NCBI RefSeq assembly: GCF_014205215.1
Contig: NZ_JACHNC010000001.1
Location: 6,196,501-6,260,500 of the forward strand
Reading direction: 5' to 3'
Length of the DNA: 64,000 nt
From: Actinoplanes lobatus
GTDB lineage: Bacteria; Actinomycetota; Actinomycetes; Mycobacteriales; Micromonosporaceae
The translations under genes and the position numbers were made by a program. Shown in pieces: positions 1 to 8,142 of the stretch. Within the stretch, counting starts at the first letter, position 1. Each line of letters starts with the position of its first letter. The notes under the pieces were generated by a model, which saw nothing but the letters and a program-made list of their open reading frames with translations, made no database searches and was not told the origin of the DNA.

Positions 1-359
1 CCGGCCTGATCTTCACCTACGTGTGGGCGTTCGACGAGCCGGCCGACGAGCAGGCGATCACCCGGTACGCCGAGCCGTTCCGCAGCCGCGGCGGCCGGGT
101 GCTGCACCTGGAATTGGAGGCGGCCCAGCAGGAGCGGCTACGGCGTAACGAGGGCGCGTCCCGGCTGGCCGAGAAGCCGTCCAAACGGGACCGGGACGCG
201 TCCCGGCGCAATCTGCTCGCCCTGGACGAGCGGTACGACCTCAACTCCGGTGGCCGCTTCGACGACCGCCCCGACTACCTGCGGATCGACAACACCCACC
301 TGGAACCCGCCGAGGTGGCCGAAACGGCCATCACCCACTTCCGTCTCGCCACGATCTGA
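1..359 (+). CDS. P-loop (AAA/shikimate-kinase-like) protein, C-terminal part
   Basis: The frame is open from the left edge of the window (first full codon at base 3), so this is the 3' part of a gene that begins outside. The visible ~119 residues start with GLIFTYVWAFDEPADE and contain a basic stretch (KPSKRDRDASRRN) and the tail YLRIDNTHLEPAEVAETAI. This resembles the C-terminal half of small P-loop kinase-like proteins (AAA family), in which a 'D.PGLIFT..WAFD' strand follows the Walker A region. The Walker A motif would lie upstream and cannot be seen. It is convergent with the next gene and their stop codons abut. The family assignment is from pattern memory; substrate unknown. Confidence 0.6.
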   Translation, partial: GLIFTYVWAFDEPADEQAITRYAEPFRSRGGRVLHLELEAAQQERLRRNEGASRLAEKPSKRDRDASRRNLLALDERYDLNSGGRFDDRPDYLRIDNTHLEPAEVAETAITHFRLATI

Positions 360-932
360 TCAGGGTGCGGCGGGTAGCCCGCTGCGGCACAGTTCCAGCA
401 CGTCGTCGGCGCCACGCAGCGCGGCGACCACGGTGGGTGACGGCGACACGTGCACCTCGGGCAGATCGCCCTCGCCGGCCGGGAAGGCGAGCCGCTCCTC
501 GCCGAGCCGGAACTGTGCGTCGATGCCGGGCCGGTTGCCGCGCGGATCCTGCCGGTGCCAGCGGCCGTCGAGATGGACGGCGACGAGCCCGTGCAGCACC
601 GGCCCGCTGTCGCCGGCCAGTCGCTGGTAGCACAGTCCGGTGGGGACGCCGCCGGCCCGGCTGACCGCCGCCAGCAGGTGCGACTTGGCATAACACAGCC
701 CGACCCGGGCGTCGAGCACCTCACTCGCGGTGAGCGTGACCCGAGGGTCCCGCGCGTCGATCGAGTGCTGGACCCGGTCCCGTACCCACTCGAAAGCGGC
801 CCGCGCGAACTCCGCGTCCGAGGGGTGGGCCGCGCGTAGTTCGGCGGCCAATGCGCGTACCCCCGGATGGTCTGTCTCGACGATGTCGTCGGCGCCGAGA
901 TAGTGCGAGGGGTCGCCAGCTCGAAGATCCAT
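360..932 (-). CDS. Transglutaminase-like (papain-fold) protein
   Basis: This 190-residue protein has the transglutaminase-like catalytic arrangement: Cys80 in ARVGLCYAKSH, His114 in VLHGLVAV and Asp129 in RQDPRGN. That order and spacing are typical of bacterial transglutaminase-core proteins, which act as cysteine peptidases or amidases more often than as cross-linkers. No signal peptide or membrane segment is seen, so it is probably cytoplasmic. The N-terminal region (ELRAAHPSDAEFARAAFEWVRDRVQHS) is the usual helical lead-in. It stands alone, convergent with the partial gene on its right strand. The substrate cannot be inferred. Confidence 0.8.
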   Translation of the reverse strand: MDLRAGDPSHYLGADDIVETDHPGVRALAAELRAAHPSDAEFARAAFEWVRDRVQHSIDARDPRVTLTASEVLDARVGLCYAKSHLLAAVSRAGGVPTGLCYQRLAGDSGPVLHGLVAVHLDGRWHRQDPRGNRPGIDAQFRLGEERLAFPAGEGDLPEVHVSPSPTVVAALRGADDVLELCRSGLPAAP

Positions 933-948
933 TTCTAGAGTGTCCCGG

Positions 949-1080
949 ATGGGGTACGACTTTTACATCACCCGGGCCGCGAACTGGTTCGAGAGCGAGA
1001 CCGACCCGATCAGCCGGTCGGACTGGGAGGAACTCGCGGCGAGGCGTTCGAGCAATTGGTCAAGGTCTTGTCTGGTGTAG
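949..1080 (+). pseudogene. Truncated N-terminus of a conserved actinobacterial hypothetical protein
   Basis: An ATG at 949 opens a 43-codon reading frame starting MGYDFYITRAANWFESE. This resembles the N-terminus of a family of small actinobacterial proteins (typically M.YDFHITRA..W). The likeness stops after about residue 29 (SRSDWEEL). From there the DNA is the complementary strand of a transposase C-terminus, and the frame soon hits TAG. The simplest reading is a gene whose 3' part was replaced when an insertion sequence landed and then decayed. Family likeness is from memory. Confidence 0.45.
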
Positions 1081-1165
1081 CGCCAGTCGAACGGTCGGGC
1101 AGCGAAAGTTGTAGTGCTGTTCGAACGCCTCCAGCCGGGCGGCGACGTCGGCCAGCGGCCACCGC
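1030..1165 (-). pseudogene. Frameshifted C-terminal remnant of an IS630-type transposase
   Basis: Read on the minus strand, one frame gives WPLADVAARLEAFEQHYN. After a single-base frame change the next frame gives FAARPFDWRYTRQDLDQLL followed by ERLAA. Together they match the characteristic C-terminus of IS630-family transposases (a helix ending in 'F..YN..A.PF.W.FTR.DL..LL'). The catalytic DDE region is absent, so the element is dead. No matching terminal inverted repeats are evident in the roughly 280-bp gap between the flanking genes. The fragment abuts the truncated MGYDFYITR gene, which suggests the insertion removed that gene's end. Confidence 0.6.
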
Positions 1166-1216
1166 CTTCCACTGGATCCGACGAAGGGCTGTCCCCGCAG
1201 CACGGGACGAAAGATC

Positions 1217-2155
1217 ATGGACGGAATGACCACTTCTGTTGCGGGCGTCCGATGGACGGCTGCGGACATCCCGGACCAGACCGGCCGGACAGCCGTCGTC
1301 ACCGGCGCCAACAGCGGCCTCGGCTACGAGACCTGCCGGGCGCTGGCACGGCACGGCGCTCGCGTCGTCATGGCCGTCCGGGACAAGGACAAGGGCCGGG
1401 CCGCCCAGGACCGGCTGCGCGCCGAAGCACCGCCCGGTGAGGTGGTGCTGGAACGGCTCGACCTGGGCGACCTCGGCTCGGTGCGGGCGTTCGCGGCGAC
1501 CCTCCTCGACGCTGGAACGCCGGTGGACGTGCTGGTCAACAACGCCGGCATCGGGATGCCACGACGCTCGCTGACCGCCCAGGGCTTCGAGTCGCAGTTC
1601 GGCGTCAACCACCTCGGGCACTTCGCGCTGACCGGACTGCTGCTGCCGCTGCTGCGCCGGCGCGCTGGCGCACGGGTGGTGACCGTCAGCTCCGACGCCT
1701 ACCGCGGCGGATCCATCCACTTCGACGACCTGACCGGCGAGCGGTCCTACCGGCCGGCCACGTTCTACCGGCAGTCCAAACTCGCCAACGTGCTGTTCGG
1801 GCTGGAGCTGGACCGCCGGTTACGTGCGGCTGCGGTGCCGGTAGCCAGCCTGTTGGCCCACCCGGGCTTCGCCAGCACCAACATGCCGGCATCCGGTTCG
1901 GGCGGGCTGGTCGGGATGGCTCTGCGGATCGCCAACGCGCTGGCGCAGCCCGCCGAACGAGGCGCGTGGAGCCAGCTTTGCGCGGCCACCGCACCCGGCG
2001 TCGAGGGCGGGCAGTTCTTCGGGCCCGGCGGCCTGGCCGGCACGAGAGGGCATCCGGTCCTGATACGGCCCGTTGCGAAGGCCACCGATGCGCAGACGGC
2101 CGAGCGACTATGGCAGGTCTCGACGAACCTCACCGGCATCCTGTACGAGTTCTGA
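1217..2155 (+). CDS. Short-chain dehydrogenase/reductase (SDR)
   Basis: This 312-residue Rossmann-fold oxidoreductase shows TGANSGLG (29-36), which binds NAD(P), then NNAG (108-111), the catalytic serine region VTVSSDAY (Ser158/Ser159) and the YxxxK pair Tyr184-Lys188 in FYRQSKLAN. The length and the extended C-terminus, with LLAHPGFASTNMP after the active site, fit the retinol-dehydrogenase/WW-oxidoreductase-like group of 'classical' SDRs. An internal ATG three codons downstream is an alternative start. It stands alone between the IS scar and a convergent nitroreductase gene. The substrate is not predictable. Confidence 0.9.
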   Translation: MDGMTTSVAGVRWTAADIPDQTGRTAVVTGANSGLGYETCRALARHGARVVMAVRDKDKGRAAQDRLRAEAPPGEVVLERLDLGDLGSVRAFAATLLDAGTPVDVLVNNAGIGMPRRSLTAQGFESQFGVNHLGHFALTGLLLPLLRRRAGARVVTVSSDAYRGGSIHFDDLTGERSYRPATFYRQSKLANVLFGLELDRRLRAAAVPVASLLAHPGFASTNMPASGSGGLVGMALRIANALAQPAERGAWSQLCAATAPGVEGGQFFGPGGLAGTRGHPVLIRPVAKATDAQTAERLWQVSTNLTGILYEF

Positions 2156-2250
2156 CAGAAGGCTCCTGGATGCTTGTGACCCCCGACCGACCAACGACGC
2201 GGATCACCAAGTAGGGGCGTCCGCTCCACAGACACCGTGGACGTGGCCGG

Positions 2251-3225
2251 CTATCCGTGCTCGGCAAGCAGGGATGGTGCAGCGGGTACAAGCACCTCTG
2301 CCGGTGTGCGCCGGGCGGCGGTGGAGACGCCGCGGCTACGCCCCAGCTGGAACAGCATCTGCGGGTACCCGCCACCGGTCAGTGCGGCCATCCGGGCGCG
2401 GACCGACGGCACCTCCAGCGGCTGCGTGTAGATCGCGGCGTTGACGCCATGGCGAGCGGCGTGCAGCAGCATGCGCTGCAACGCCTCCCCGGCACGCAAC
2501 CACGCCATCGGGTCGTCCCTGCCGGAGGCCAGCAGTATCGTGGTCGCCCGCCGGTCCGGCAGGGCGTCCGGACGGGTGTCGCGGAACCGGACAGGCGTCG
2601 TGCCGGCGGGCGGATCCGGCTCGGGCGAGACGATGCCGTCGCGCTCCGGGGTGTCCGCGGCGCGCAGCCAGTACGTGAGCTCGTCTTGTACGGGCGGTTG
2701 GCGAAGCTGTATCCGCTGTGCCGCAGTGGTCAGCCGGGTCATCCGGCGTAGCTTGCGCTGGTCACGGATCAGGCAGGCACGGACGCCGGCCGAGCGCGCG
2801 AGGGTTGTCAGCCGGGCCAGCAGTGCGGGCGCGACCGCGATGTCGGCGAACCGGCCCCGGTGCGTGTGCCGGTCCAGAACGGCGTGGAACATGTCCAGCT
2901 CCTGCTGGCCGGGTGAGTAGGCTGGACCCGCCGCGACGTGGGCCAGCAGATTCGGCTGGGCGGGATCCGGCAGTCTTCGTACCACCGCCTGATGGCCGAA
3001 CCAGCGTATTCCGAGAACCAGCGTGGCCAGCGCCGCGCCGCAGCTGATCACCAGCTCACGCCCGGCCGGGTCGGCAGCCGGCAGGGCCTGGCAGCGGTCG
3101 GCCCACACCTCGATCGTTCCGTCGTCCCGGTGGGCGAACCGCCAGGGCTGTGTGTTGTACACGGACGGCGCCCGCACCGAGGCGCCGACGAGGAATTCAG
3201 CCGTGTCGGGACCTATGCGCACCAT
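2251..3225 (-). CDS. Acg-family FMN-binding nitroreductase-like protein
   Basis: The protein is about 324 residues. The N-terminal FLVGASVRAPSVYNTQPWRF segment is the hallmark of the Acg subgroup of nitroreductase-fold proteins (Mycobacterium tuberculosis Rv2032 type), which bind FMN but have an occluded site and are often linked to dormancy or hypoxia. Later motifs include CGAALATLVLGIRWFG and WLRAGEALQRMLLHAARHGV, typical of the two-domain internally duplicated fold. I prefer the second ATG (3225) because a GGTGGCG stretch precedes it; an in-frame ATG at 3243 would add six residues. An inverted repeat at 3259-3277 lies just upstream. The role is inferred from family only. Confidence 0.85.
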   Translation of the reverse strand: MVRIGPDTAEFLVGASVRAPSVYNTQPWRFAHRDDGTIEVWADRCQALPAADPAGRELVISCGAALATLVLGIRWFGHQAVVRRLPDPAQPNLLAHVAAGPAYSPGQQELDMFHAVLDRHTHRGRFADIAVAPALLARLTTLARSAGVRACLIRDQRKLRRMTRLTTAAQRIQLRQPPVQDELTYWLRAADTPERDGIVSPEPDPPAGTTPVRFRDTRPDALPDRRATTILLASGRDDPMAWLRAGEALQRMLLHAARHGVNAAIYTQPLEVPSVRARMAALTGGGYPQMLFQLGRSRGVSTAARRTPAEVLVPAAPSLLAEHG

Positions 3226-3258
3226 CGCGCCACCATTCTGCACAATCGACGGCCCCGG

Positions 3259-3277
3259 GTAGGGCCTTTCGCCCTAC
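3259..3277. promoter_or_regulatory. Inverted repeat upstream of the Acg-family gene (possible regulator site)
   Basis: GTAGGGC (3259-3265) and GCCCTAC (3271-3277) form a perfect 7-bp inverted repeat around CTTTC. It lies 34-52 bases upstream of the preferred start of the minus-strand nitroreductase gene and just after the stop of the DUF1152 gene. Its GGGnC...GnCCC character recalls DosR/DevR boxes, which control acg in mycobacteria, but a short transcription-termination hairpin for the upstream gene is equally possible. Confidence 0.35.
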
Positions 3278-3303
3278 GAACGGGTAGCCAATTGCCGGTC
3301 GCT

Positions 3304-4290
3304 CTAATGCGGGTAGGCACGCGGGATCCGCGGTGACACCTCGTTGCGGAACGTCTCGATCCGGGTGATCACCTGCCGTCTGCCGACGGTGTTCTCCAGG
3401 CGATCGAGATAGAGGCAGCGGGCGGCGAGTTTGTCCAGGTCGACGGTGAAGTAGATGGCCATCAGCGGGTTCACGAAGAGCGTGCTGCCACTGGTACGCC
3501 GGGTGAACTGGACGTCGCCGAACTCGCCGCCGACGGCCGCCGCGATCTGGCCGTTGACGATGCTCGGCCGGTCCGGGGTGGCCCGCTGGGCGTCGGCGAC
3601 CGCGTCGCGGTACAGCACGGCCTCACGGCTCGTACCCGGGATCGACAGCGCCCCGAGGTAGCCGCCGTCGCGGTCCAGCGCCGCGATGTTCTCCAGCACC
3701 TGCACGTGGTTGACCCCGTGGTACGCGTCGATGCCGAAGCCGAGGCAGGTCACCAGCTTCACCGGGAGGTCGATTCCGGCCACCGCGCCGACGCTGGTGA
3801 TGTCCTCGACCGGGGTGCCGAGCGCGTCCTCGTCACCGCGGCACAGGATGTCGGTGCCGCCGTCGACCAGGACGATGGCGTCGATATCCAGGCGGTCGAC
3901 GAGAAACCGGTACGCCTCCCGCAGCGTCTGCACCCCGAGCGGCGGGAAGGCGTGCACGGTCGACGGCAGCTCGTTCTTCGCCAGCCAGCGGGCCAGCGTC
4001 CCTTCCGGGAAGTACCAGTCCGGGGTGGTGGTCGACGGGGTCACCGCCACCACCTGGTCGGAGATCCAGGCGTCCCGGTCGATCAGCTCCAACTCGGAGA
4101 ACGACAGGTTCGCCAGGTGCACCTCCGTGCCGTTGTTCCACAGGGCGAGGGCGAGCGGCAGCCCGGCGTAGATGTCGAAACCACCGCCCGCTCCGGCGAT
4201 CAGCACCCGGCGGGCCGAGGAGAGTGCGGCGAACAGGGGAGGGGTGGCCAGCGATGCGGCGAAGTCCGTCACCCGCCAATGATCAACCAC
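3304..4290 (-). CDS. DUF1152 family protein
   Basis: This 328-residue protein matches DUF1152, a family with a Rossmann-like core: VLIAGAGGGFDIYAGLPLALAL is a glycine-rich nucleotide-binding-type loop at about residues 29-50, followed by IDAIVLVDGGTDILCRGDEDALGTPVEDITS, the acidic signature of the family. There is no signal peptide or membrane segment. Its start overlaps the end of the upstream gene by 8 bases (4283-4290), so the two are co-transcribed and probably translationally coupled. The family has no settled biochemical function. A role in small-molecule or nucleotide metabolism would be a guess. Confidence 0.8.
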   Translation of the reverse strand: MVDHWRVTDFAASLATPPLFAALSSARRVLIAGAGGGFDIYAGLPLALALWNNGTEVHLANLSFSELELIDRDAWISDQVVAVTPSTTTPDWYFPEGTLARWLAKNELPSTVHAFPPLGVQTLREAYRFLVDRLDIDAIVLVDGGTDILCRGDEDALGTPVEDITSVGAVAGIDLPVKLVTCLGFGIDAYHGVNHVQVLENIAALDRDGGYLGALSIPGTSREAVLYRDAVADAQRATPDRPSIVNGQIAAAVGGEFGDVQFTRRTSGSTLFVNPLMAIYFTVDLDKLAARCLYLDRLENTVGRRQVITRIETFRNEVSPRIPRAYPH

Positions 4291-5086
4291 GGGCCCGCGG
4301 CGCGGCGGCCCGCACGGACGGCAACATGGCGATCTGCTCGGGTTCGGCCAGCCCGGCGTCGACCGCCAGCAGCGACAGCAGGCGCAACGGCCGGCCGGTC
4401 CCGGCGGCCGCCTGCATCCGGTGGTGCCCGTCGAGCAGGAAGTGGGTCAGCGCCCAGTGGCTGTAGTAGTCGGGCCCGTCCGCGACGGCGGGCGCGCAGA
4501 CGTCCAGGATCGCCACGGCGACCGCCGTCGGTATCGCGCCACCGGACAGTTCGGCGGTGTGGGCGGCGACCCGGTCGGGTTCGTTCCAGGACGGCGGCAC
4601 CATCGGGACGACGAACTCGTACAAGTGTGCGTCGGCGTCCACCGCGGTTTCAAAGGTGCGGTAGTAGGGCGTACGCGGATAGGCGGGCAGCCCCCAGAAC
4701 GATTCGAGTCCCCAGGTGCTGATCTGCTCCTCGGCGAAGTAGTCGCCCGGCCCGGACGGCCGTACCAGCCGGGGTCGCACCTGTAGCAGCAACGGCTGGT
4801 AGAGGCCCTCCGGCAGCAGTGCCGCGAACCGGGCGATGAGCTGGTCGTCGAGTTCGGCCGTGCCGTCCGGGTCGTCCGGCGAGAAGGTCGTCGTGGCGCC
4901 TTCCAGACGCTGGAACAGGAATTGGCATGTGCCGCACCAGTTGCTCAACTCGAACGCCGGCGCGTCGTCGACGGTCAACAGCCGCCGCCCGCGCCAGTTG
5001 ACGTCGTCCTTCGGCCCCTCCACGAATCGCAACCGCGGCTCGCCGGGATTCCCGAGCACCCGCGCCTCGCCCACAGTCACCAGCAT
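4283..5086 (-). CDS. Conserved hypothetical protein with ParB/DUF1015-like 'DGHHR' motif
   Basis: This 267-residue soluble protein begins MLVTVGEARVLGNPGEP. It carries a CxxC pair in SNWCGTCQFLFQRLEGA (around 51-54) and a late HFLLDGHHRMQAAAGTGRPLRLLSLL segment. The L.DGHHR...A pattern is shared by ParB-type nuclease folds and DUF1015 proteins, where it forms part of a nucleotide-binding site. It overlaps the following DUF1152 gene by 8 bases, so the two probably act together. I do not recognise the full-length family. The motif similarity is seen directly; any NTP-related function is inference. Confidence 0.7.
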   Translation of the reverse strand: MLVTVGEARVLGNPGEPRLRFVEGPKDDVNWRGRRLLTVDDAPAFELSNWCGTCQFLFQRLEGATTTFSPDDPDGTAELDDQLIARFAALLPEGLYQPLLLQVRPRLVRPSGPGDYFAEEQISTWGLESFWGLPAYPRTPYYRTFETAVDADAHLYEFVVPMVPPSWNEPDRVAAHTAELSGGAIPTAVAVAILDVCAPAVADGPDYYSHWALTHFLLDGHHRMQAAAGTGRPLRLLSLLAVDAGLAEPEQIAMLPSVRAAAPRARG

Positions 5087-5101
5087 CTCGCCACGATAGG
5101 C

Positions 5102-5144
5102 GTCGCGACCGCCGCCGCGGGAAGCCCGCGGCGACGGTCGCGAC
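5102..5144. terminator. Strong hairpin terminator downstream of the serine hydrolase gene
   Basis: GTCGCGACCG pairs with CGGTCGCGAC, and inside it GCCGCGGG pairs with CCCGCGGC around an AAG loop, with one 2-base internal mismatch. It lies 10 bases past the stop of the minus-strand serine hydrolase gene. There is no U-tract, as is usual in high-G+C actinomycetes. Confidence 0.7.
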
Positions 5145-5154
5145 CCGGACCGGA

Positions 5155-6315
5155 TCAGTCGGATCCGCAGATGACGTCGTCGATGAGACGTGTGGCGCGC
5201 TGGTACACGTTGCGGGACGCCTCCTCGTCGGCCAACTGTGTGGTCAGGGCGAGCACCGCGACCCGGTCGCCGTCGGCGCTGACCCCGTTGGCGTTGTTGA
5301 CGCCGGGCACGTCACCACCATGCGCCCAGTAGCCGCCGCACCGGTTCGGGATGAACGTGATGCCCAGCCCGTACCGTCCTCCGGGAATGAAGTCCTGGTA
5401 GGTGGTGGCCAGCACGGTCTCGTGCATCTGGGCCATCTGCCGTGGCTTGAGCAGCCGGCCACCCTGGAGCGCCTGCCAGAATTTCGCCACGTCCGACGGC
5501 GTGCTCACGATGGCGCCGGCGGCGCTCGCCGCGCTCGGGTTCCACTGCGTGACCTCGGACAGCGTCCCGCCCGGCTGCCACTGCTGGTAGGCCTTGGCGT
5601 GCGGCCGGGGCAGCGTCGTCCGGTCGCCCGGCGCCGACGTCTCGGACAGGCCGAGCGGGCGCAGGATCCGCGACCGGACCTCGGACTCCCACGGCCGCCC
5701 GGTGACCTTCTCGATCACCATCCCGGCGAGGATGTAGTTGGTGTTGGAGTAGTCCCAGCTCGTGCCGGGCGCGAAACCCGGCTCGTGCTTCATGGCGAGA
5801 GCGACCAGATCAGCGTCCTCCCAGTGATCGAACCGGTGCTCCCGGAAGCCCTCCTCGGTGAAGAGCCCCGACATGTCGCGGGTGTAGTTGTAGAGGCCGC
5901 TGGTGTGCTGCAACAGCTGCCGGACGGTGATCCGGCGGCCGTCGTTGCCGTTGCCGGCGACCACGCCCGGCAGCCACCGGTCGACCGTGTCATCGAGCGA
6001 CAGTCGGCCCTCACCGACCAGCTGCAACACGACCACGGAGACGTACGTCTTGGTGTTGCTGCCGATCCGGAACCAGCCGTCCATCGGCACCGGTGTGCCG
6101 CGCTCGAGATCGCCGACCCCGGCGCGCGCCCGGCTGACCACCCCGTCGACCCGGGTGAATCCCTGCACCCCGGTGATGCCCAGCTCGTGCAGATCGTCGA
6201 CGGCGGCCGGCAACGGGCCGGGCCGGGCAGCGGCCGAGACCGGTGCCGCGGCGACCCCGGCGGCGATCGCGGTCAGAGCGGCGGCCGCGCCGAATCGACG
6301 CAGGTGTACGCGCAT
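5155..6315 (-). CDS. Secreted serine hydrolase (class C beta-lactamase / D-Ala-D-Ala carboxypeptidase fold)
   Basis: This 386-residue exported enzyme has a signal peptide (MRVHLRRFGAAAALTAIAAG, cleaved near APVSAAA). The penicillin-binding motifs are complete: SxxK as Ser86-Lys89 in RIGSNTKTY, YxN as Tyr189-Asn191 in WDYSNTNY, and the HGG variant of KTG in YWAHGGDVPG. The conserved QLLQHTSGLYNYT follows the SxxK motif as expected. The start is chosen at 6315 because GGAGGG lies at a proper distance from it; in-frame ATGs at 6321 and 6330 overlap that ribosome-binding site. It is transcribed alone, with a hairpin after its stop. It probably acts on peptidoglycan stem peptides, esters or small amides outside the membrane. 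Confidence 0.9.
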   Translation of the reverse strand: MRVHLRRFGAAAALTAIAAGVAAAPVSAAARPGPLPAAVDDLHELGITGVQGFTRVDGVVSRARAGVGDLERGTPVPMDGWFRIGSNTKTYVSVVVLQLVGEGRLSLDDTVDRWLPGVVAGNGNDGRRITVRQLLQHTSGLYNYTRDMSGLFTEEGFREHRFDHWEDADLVALAMKHEPGFAPGTSWDYSNTNYILAGMVIEKVTGRPWESEVRSRILRPLGLSETSAPGDRTTLPRPHAKAYQQWQPGGTLSEVTQWNPSAASAAGAIVSTPSDVAKFWQALQGGRLLKPRQMAQMHETVLATTYQDFIPGGRYGLGITFIPNRCGGYWAHGGDVPGVNNANGVSADGDRVAVLALTTQLADEEASRNVYQRATRLIDDVICGSD

Positions 6316-6441
6316 GTTCATGCCCTCCATACGGATGCGGGAAATGCTGCCCCCCGACCGTATGAAGGTTCATGAATCATTCCCATCCGGCTAGCTCCCG
6401 GACAAAGGTGGTGCTGACCCCACCCGGTTAACCTTACCGGG

Positions 6442-7689
6442 ATGAGCAACTGGGCCGATCACGCCATCTGGTGGCACGTCTATCCGCTCGGCTTCACCGG
6501 TGGCCTGTACCAGGGCCCCGGCCACCGGTTCGGTCACCTCATCGACTGGCTGGACTATGCCGTCGAGATGGGCGTCAACGGCCTGCAACTCGGGCCGGTC
6601 TTCGCCTCCGAGTCGCACGGTTACGACACCATCGACCATTTCCGCATCGACCCGCGCCTCGGCGACGACGCCGGCTTCGACGAGCTGGTCGCCGCCGCCC
6701 GGTCGCGCGGTGTGCGGGTGATGCTCGACGGTGTCTTCAATCATGTCGGCCGCGGATTCTCAGCCCCCCGTCACTGGTTCCGGCACACCGGCCCCGGAGC
6801 GGACGACTTCGAGGTGTTCGAGGGCCACCACGCGCTGGTCGCCCTCGACCACGACGAACCCGAGGTCCTCGACCACGTGATCCGGGTGATGAACCACTGG
6901 CTCGACCGCGGTGTGTCCGGCTGGCGGCTGGACGCCGCCTACGCGGTGCCGCCACGGTTCTGGCGGGCCGCCGTCGACCGGGTGCGTTCCCGCCATCCGG
7001 AGGGCTGGTTCACCGGTGAGCTGATCCACGGCGACTACACGGCCTACCTGCGGGAGAGCGGCCTCGACTCGATCACCCAGTACGAGTTGTGGAAGGCGAT
7101 CTGGAGCAGCCTCAACGACCGCAACCTGTTCGAGCTGGTCTGGGCCCTGGAACGGCACGGCGAGGTCCTCGGTGCGGGGCTGCCGCTCACCTTCGTCGGC
7201 AACCACGACGTCACCCGCATCGCCAGCAAACTCGACGACGTACGCCATCTCGGTCACGCCCTGGCCGTGCTGTTCACCACGGGCGGCGCGCCGAGCATCT
7301 ACTACGGCGACGAGCAGGCCTACCGCGGCGTGAAGCAGGATCGTGCCGGTGGCGACGACGACGTCCGCCCACTCTTTCCCGCCAAACCCGAGGACCTTTC
7401 GGCGTACGGGTGGCCGACCTACCGTCTGCACCAGCGGCTCATCGGGTTGCGCCGTCGCCATCCGTGGCTCACGCATGCCCGTACCGAATCCTTGTCCTTG
7501 ACCAACACGGCCGCCGCCCTGGTCTCCACCGCGCCCGGAAACCGCCTGATCACCCTGCTCAACGTCGGTGACATCGAGACGACGTTCGACATCGACGTGG
7601 CCGGTCTGACGGTGCTGGAGGCCGACGAACCCGGCGACCACCGGAATCCGGCCACCGTCCCCGCGCACGGCTGGCAGATTCTCGGCTGA
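6442..7689 (+). CDS. GH13 alpha-amylase family glycosidase
   Basis: This 415-residue protein has all four GH13 regions: DGVFNH (96-101), GWRLDAAY with nucleophile Asp164, GELI with acid/base Glu193, and FVGNHD with the transition-state stabiliser Asp256. There is no signal peptide, so it acts on intracellular oligosaccharides. The compact size and short C-terminal beta domain (LITLLNVGDIETTFDID) resemble neopullulanase/cyclomaltodextrinase- or trehalose-metabolism-type members. No sugar transporter or LacI gene lies beside it. Region I is preceded by SHGYDTIDHFRIDPRLG, the usual first metal/substrate loop. Exact linkage specificity cannot be read from sequence. Confidence 0.9.
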   Translation: MSNWADHAIWWHVYPLGFTGGLYQGPGHRFGHLIDWLDYAVEMGVNGLQLGPVFASESHGYDTIDHFRIDPRLGDDAGFDELVAAARSRGVRVMLDGVFNHVGRGFSAPRHWFRHTGPGADDFEVFEGHHALVALDHDEPEVLDHVIRVMNHWLDRGVSGWRLDAAYAVPPRFWRAAVDRVRSRHPEGWFTGELIHGDYTAYLRESGLDSITQYELWKAIWSSLNDRNLFELVWALERHGEVLGAGLPLTFVGNHDVTRIASKLDDVRHLGHALAVLFTTGGAPSIYYGDEQAYRGVKQDRAGGDDDVRPLFPAKPEDLSAYGWPTYRLHQRLIGLRRRHPWLTHARTESLSLTNTAAALVSTAPGNRLITLLNVGDIETTFDIDVAGLTVLEADEPGDHRNPATVPAHGWQILG

Positions 7690-7770
7690 GATTTCTCCGG
7701 GGAGGACGTCAAGACGACGGGAGCGGCTCCGACTACTGGTCGAGAACCAACCCCGAAGAGGAGAACGACG

Positions 7771-8142
7771 ATGCGTTTCCTGATCAGTCTGCACATCAAC
7801 CCGGCCGTGCTGGACGCACTGACCGACGAGGAGAAGGCGGCCATCGGCGACGGCCACGGCACGTTCATGGAGGAGATCAAGGCGTCCGGCGAACTGATCA
7901 CCACGCTCGCCCTCGCCGACCCCTCCCAGGCCGCGGTCGTTTCGGTACGGGGTGCGGCGCCCGTCGTCACCGACGGCCCGTATGCGGAGGCGAAGGAGTT
8001 CCTCGGCGGCTTCTACCTGGTCGACTGCGAGGACCGGGAGCGCGCGCTCGCCCTGGCCGCGAAGATCCCGGACGCCGCCATCGAGGGCCTCGGTGTCGAG
8101 GTGCGCCAGGTGATGTTCGCCGACGGCAATCTCGACGCGTGA
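7771..8142 (+). CDS. YciI/DGPF-domain protein paired with an ECF sigma factor
   Basis: This 123-residue YciI-like protein shows the core VVTDGPYAEAKEFLGGFYLVD (the DGPF motif reads DGPY, 68-71). The fold is a ferredoxin-like alpha+beta barrel dimer. Genes of this type sit next to ECF sigma factors with TPR extensions (ECF42-like group), and the proteins are thought to be involved in their regulation or to be regulon members; the mechanism is unsettled. GAAGAGGAG lies before the ATG. Its stop overlaps the GTG of the sigma factor gene (8139-8142, GTGA), so the two are translationally coupled. Confidence 0.9.
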   Translation: MRFLISLHINPAVLDALTDEEKAAIGDGHGTFMEEIKASGELITTLALADPSQAAVVSVRGAAPVVTDGPYAEAKEFLGGFYLVDCEDRERALALAAKIPDAAIEGLGVEVRQVMFADGNLDA

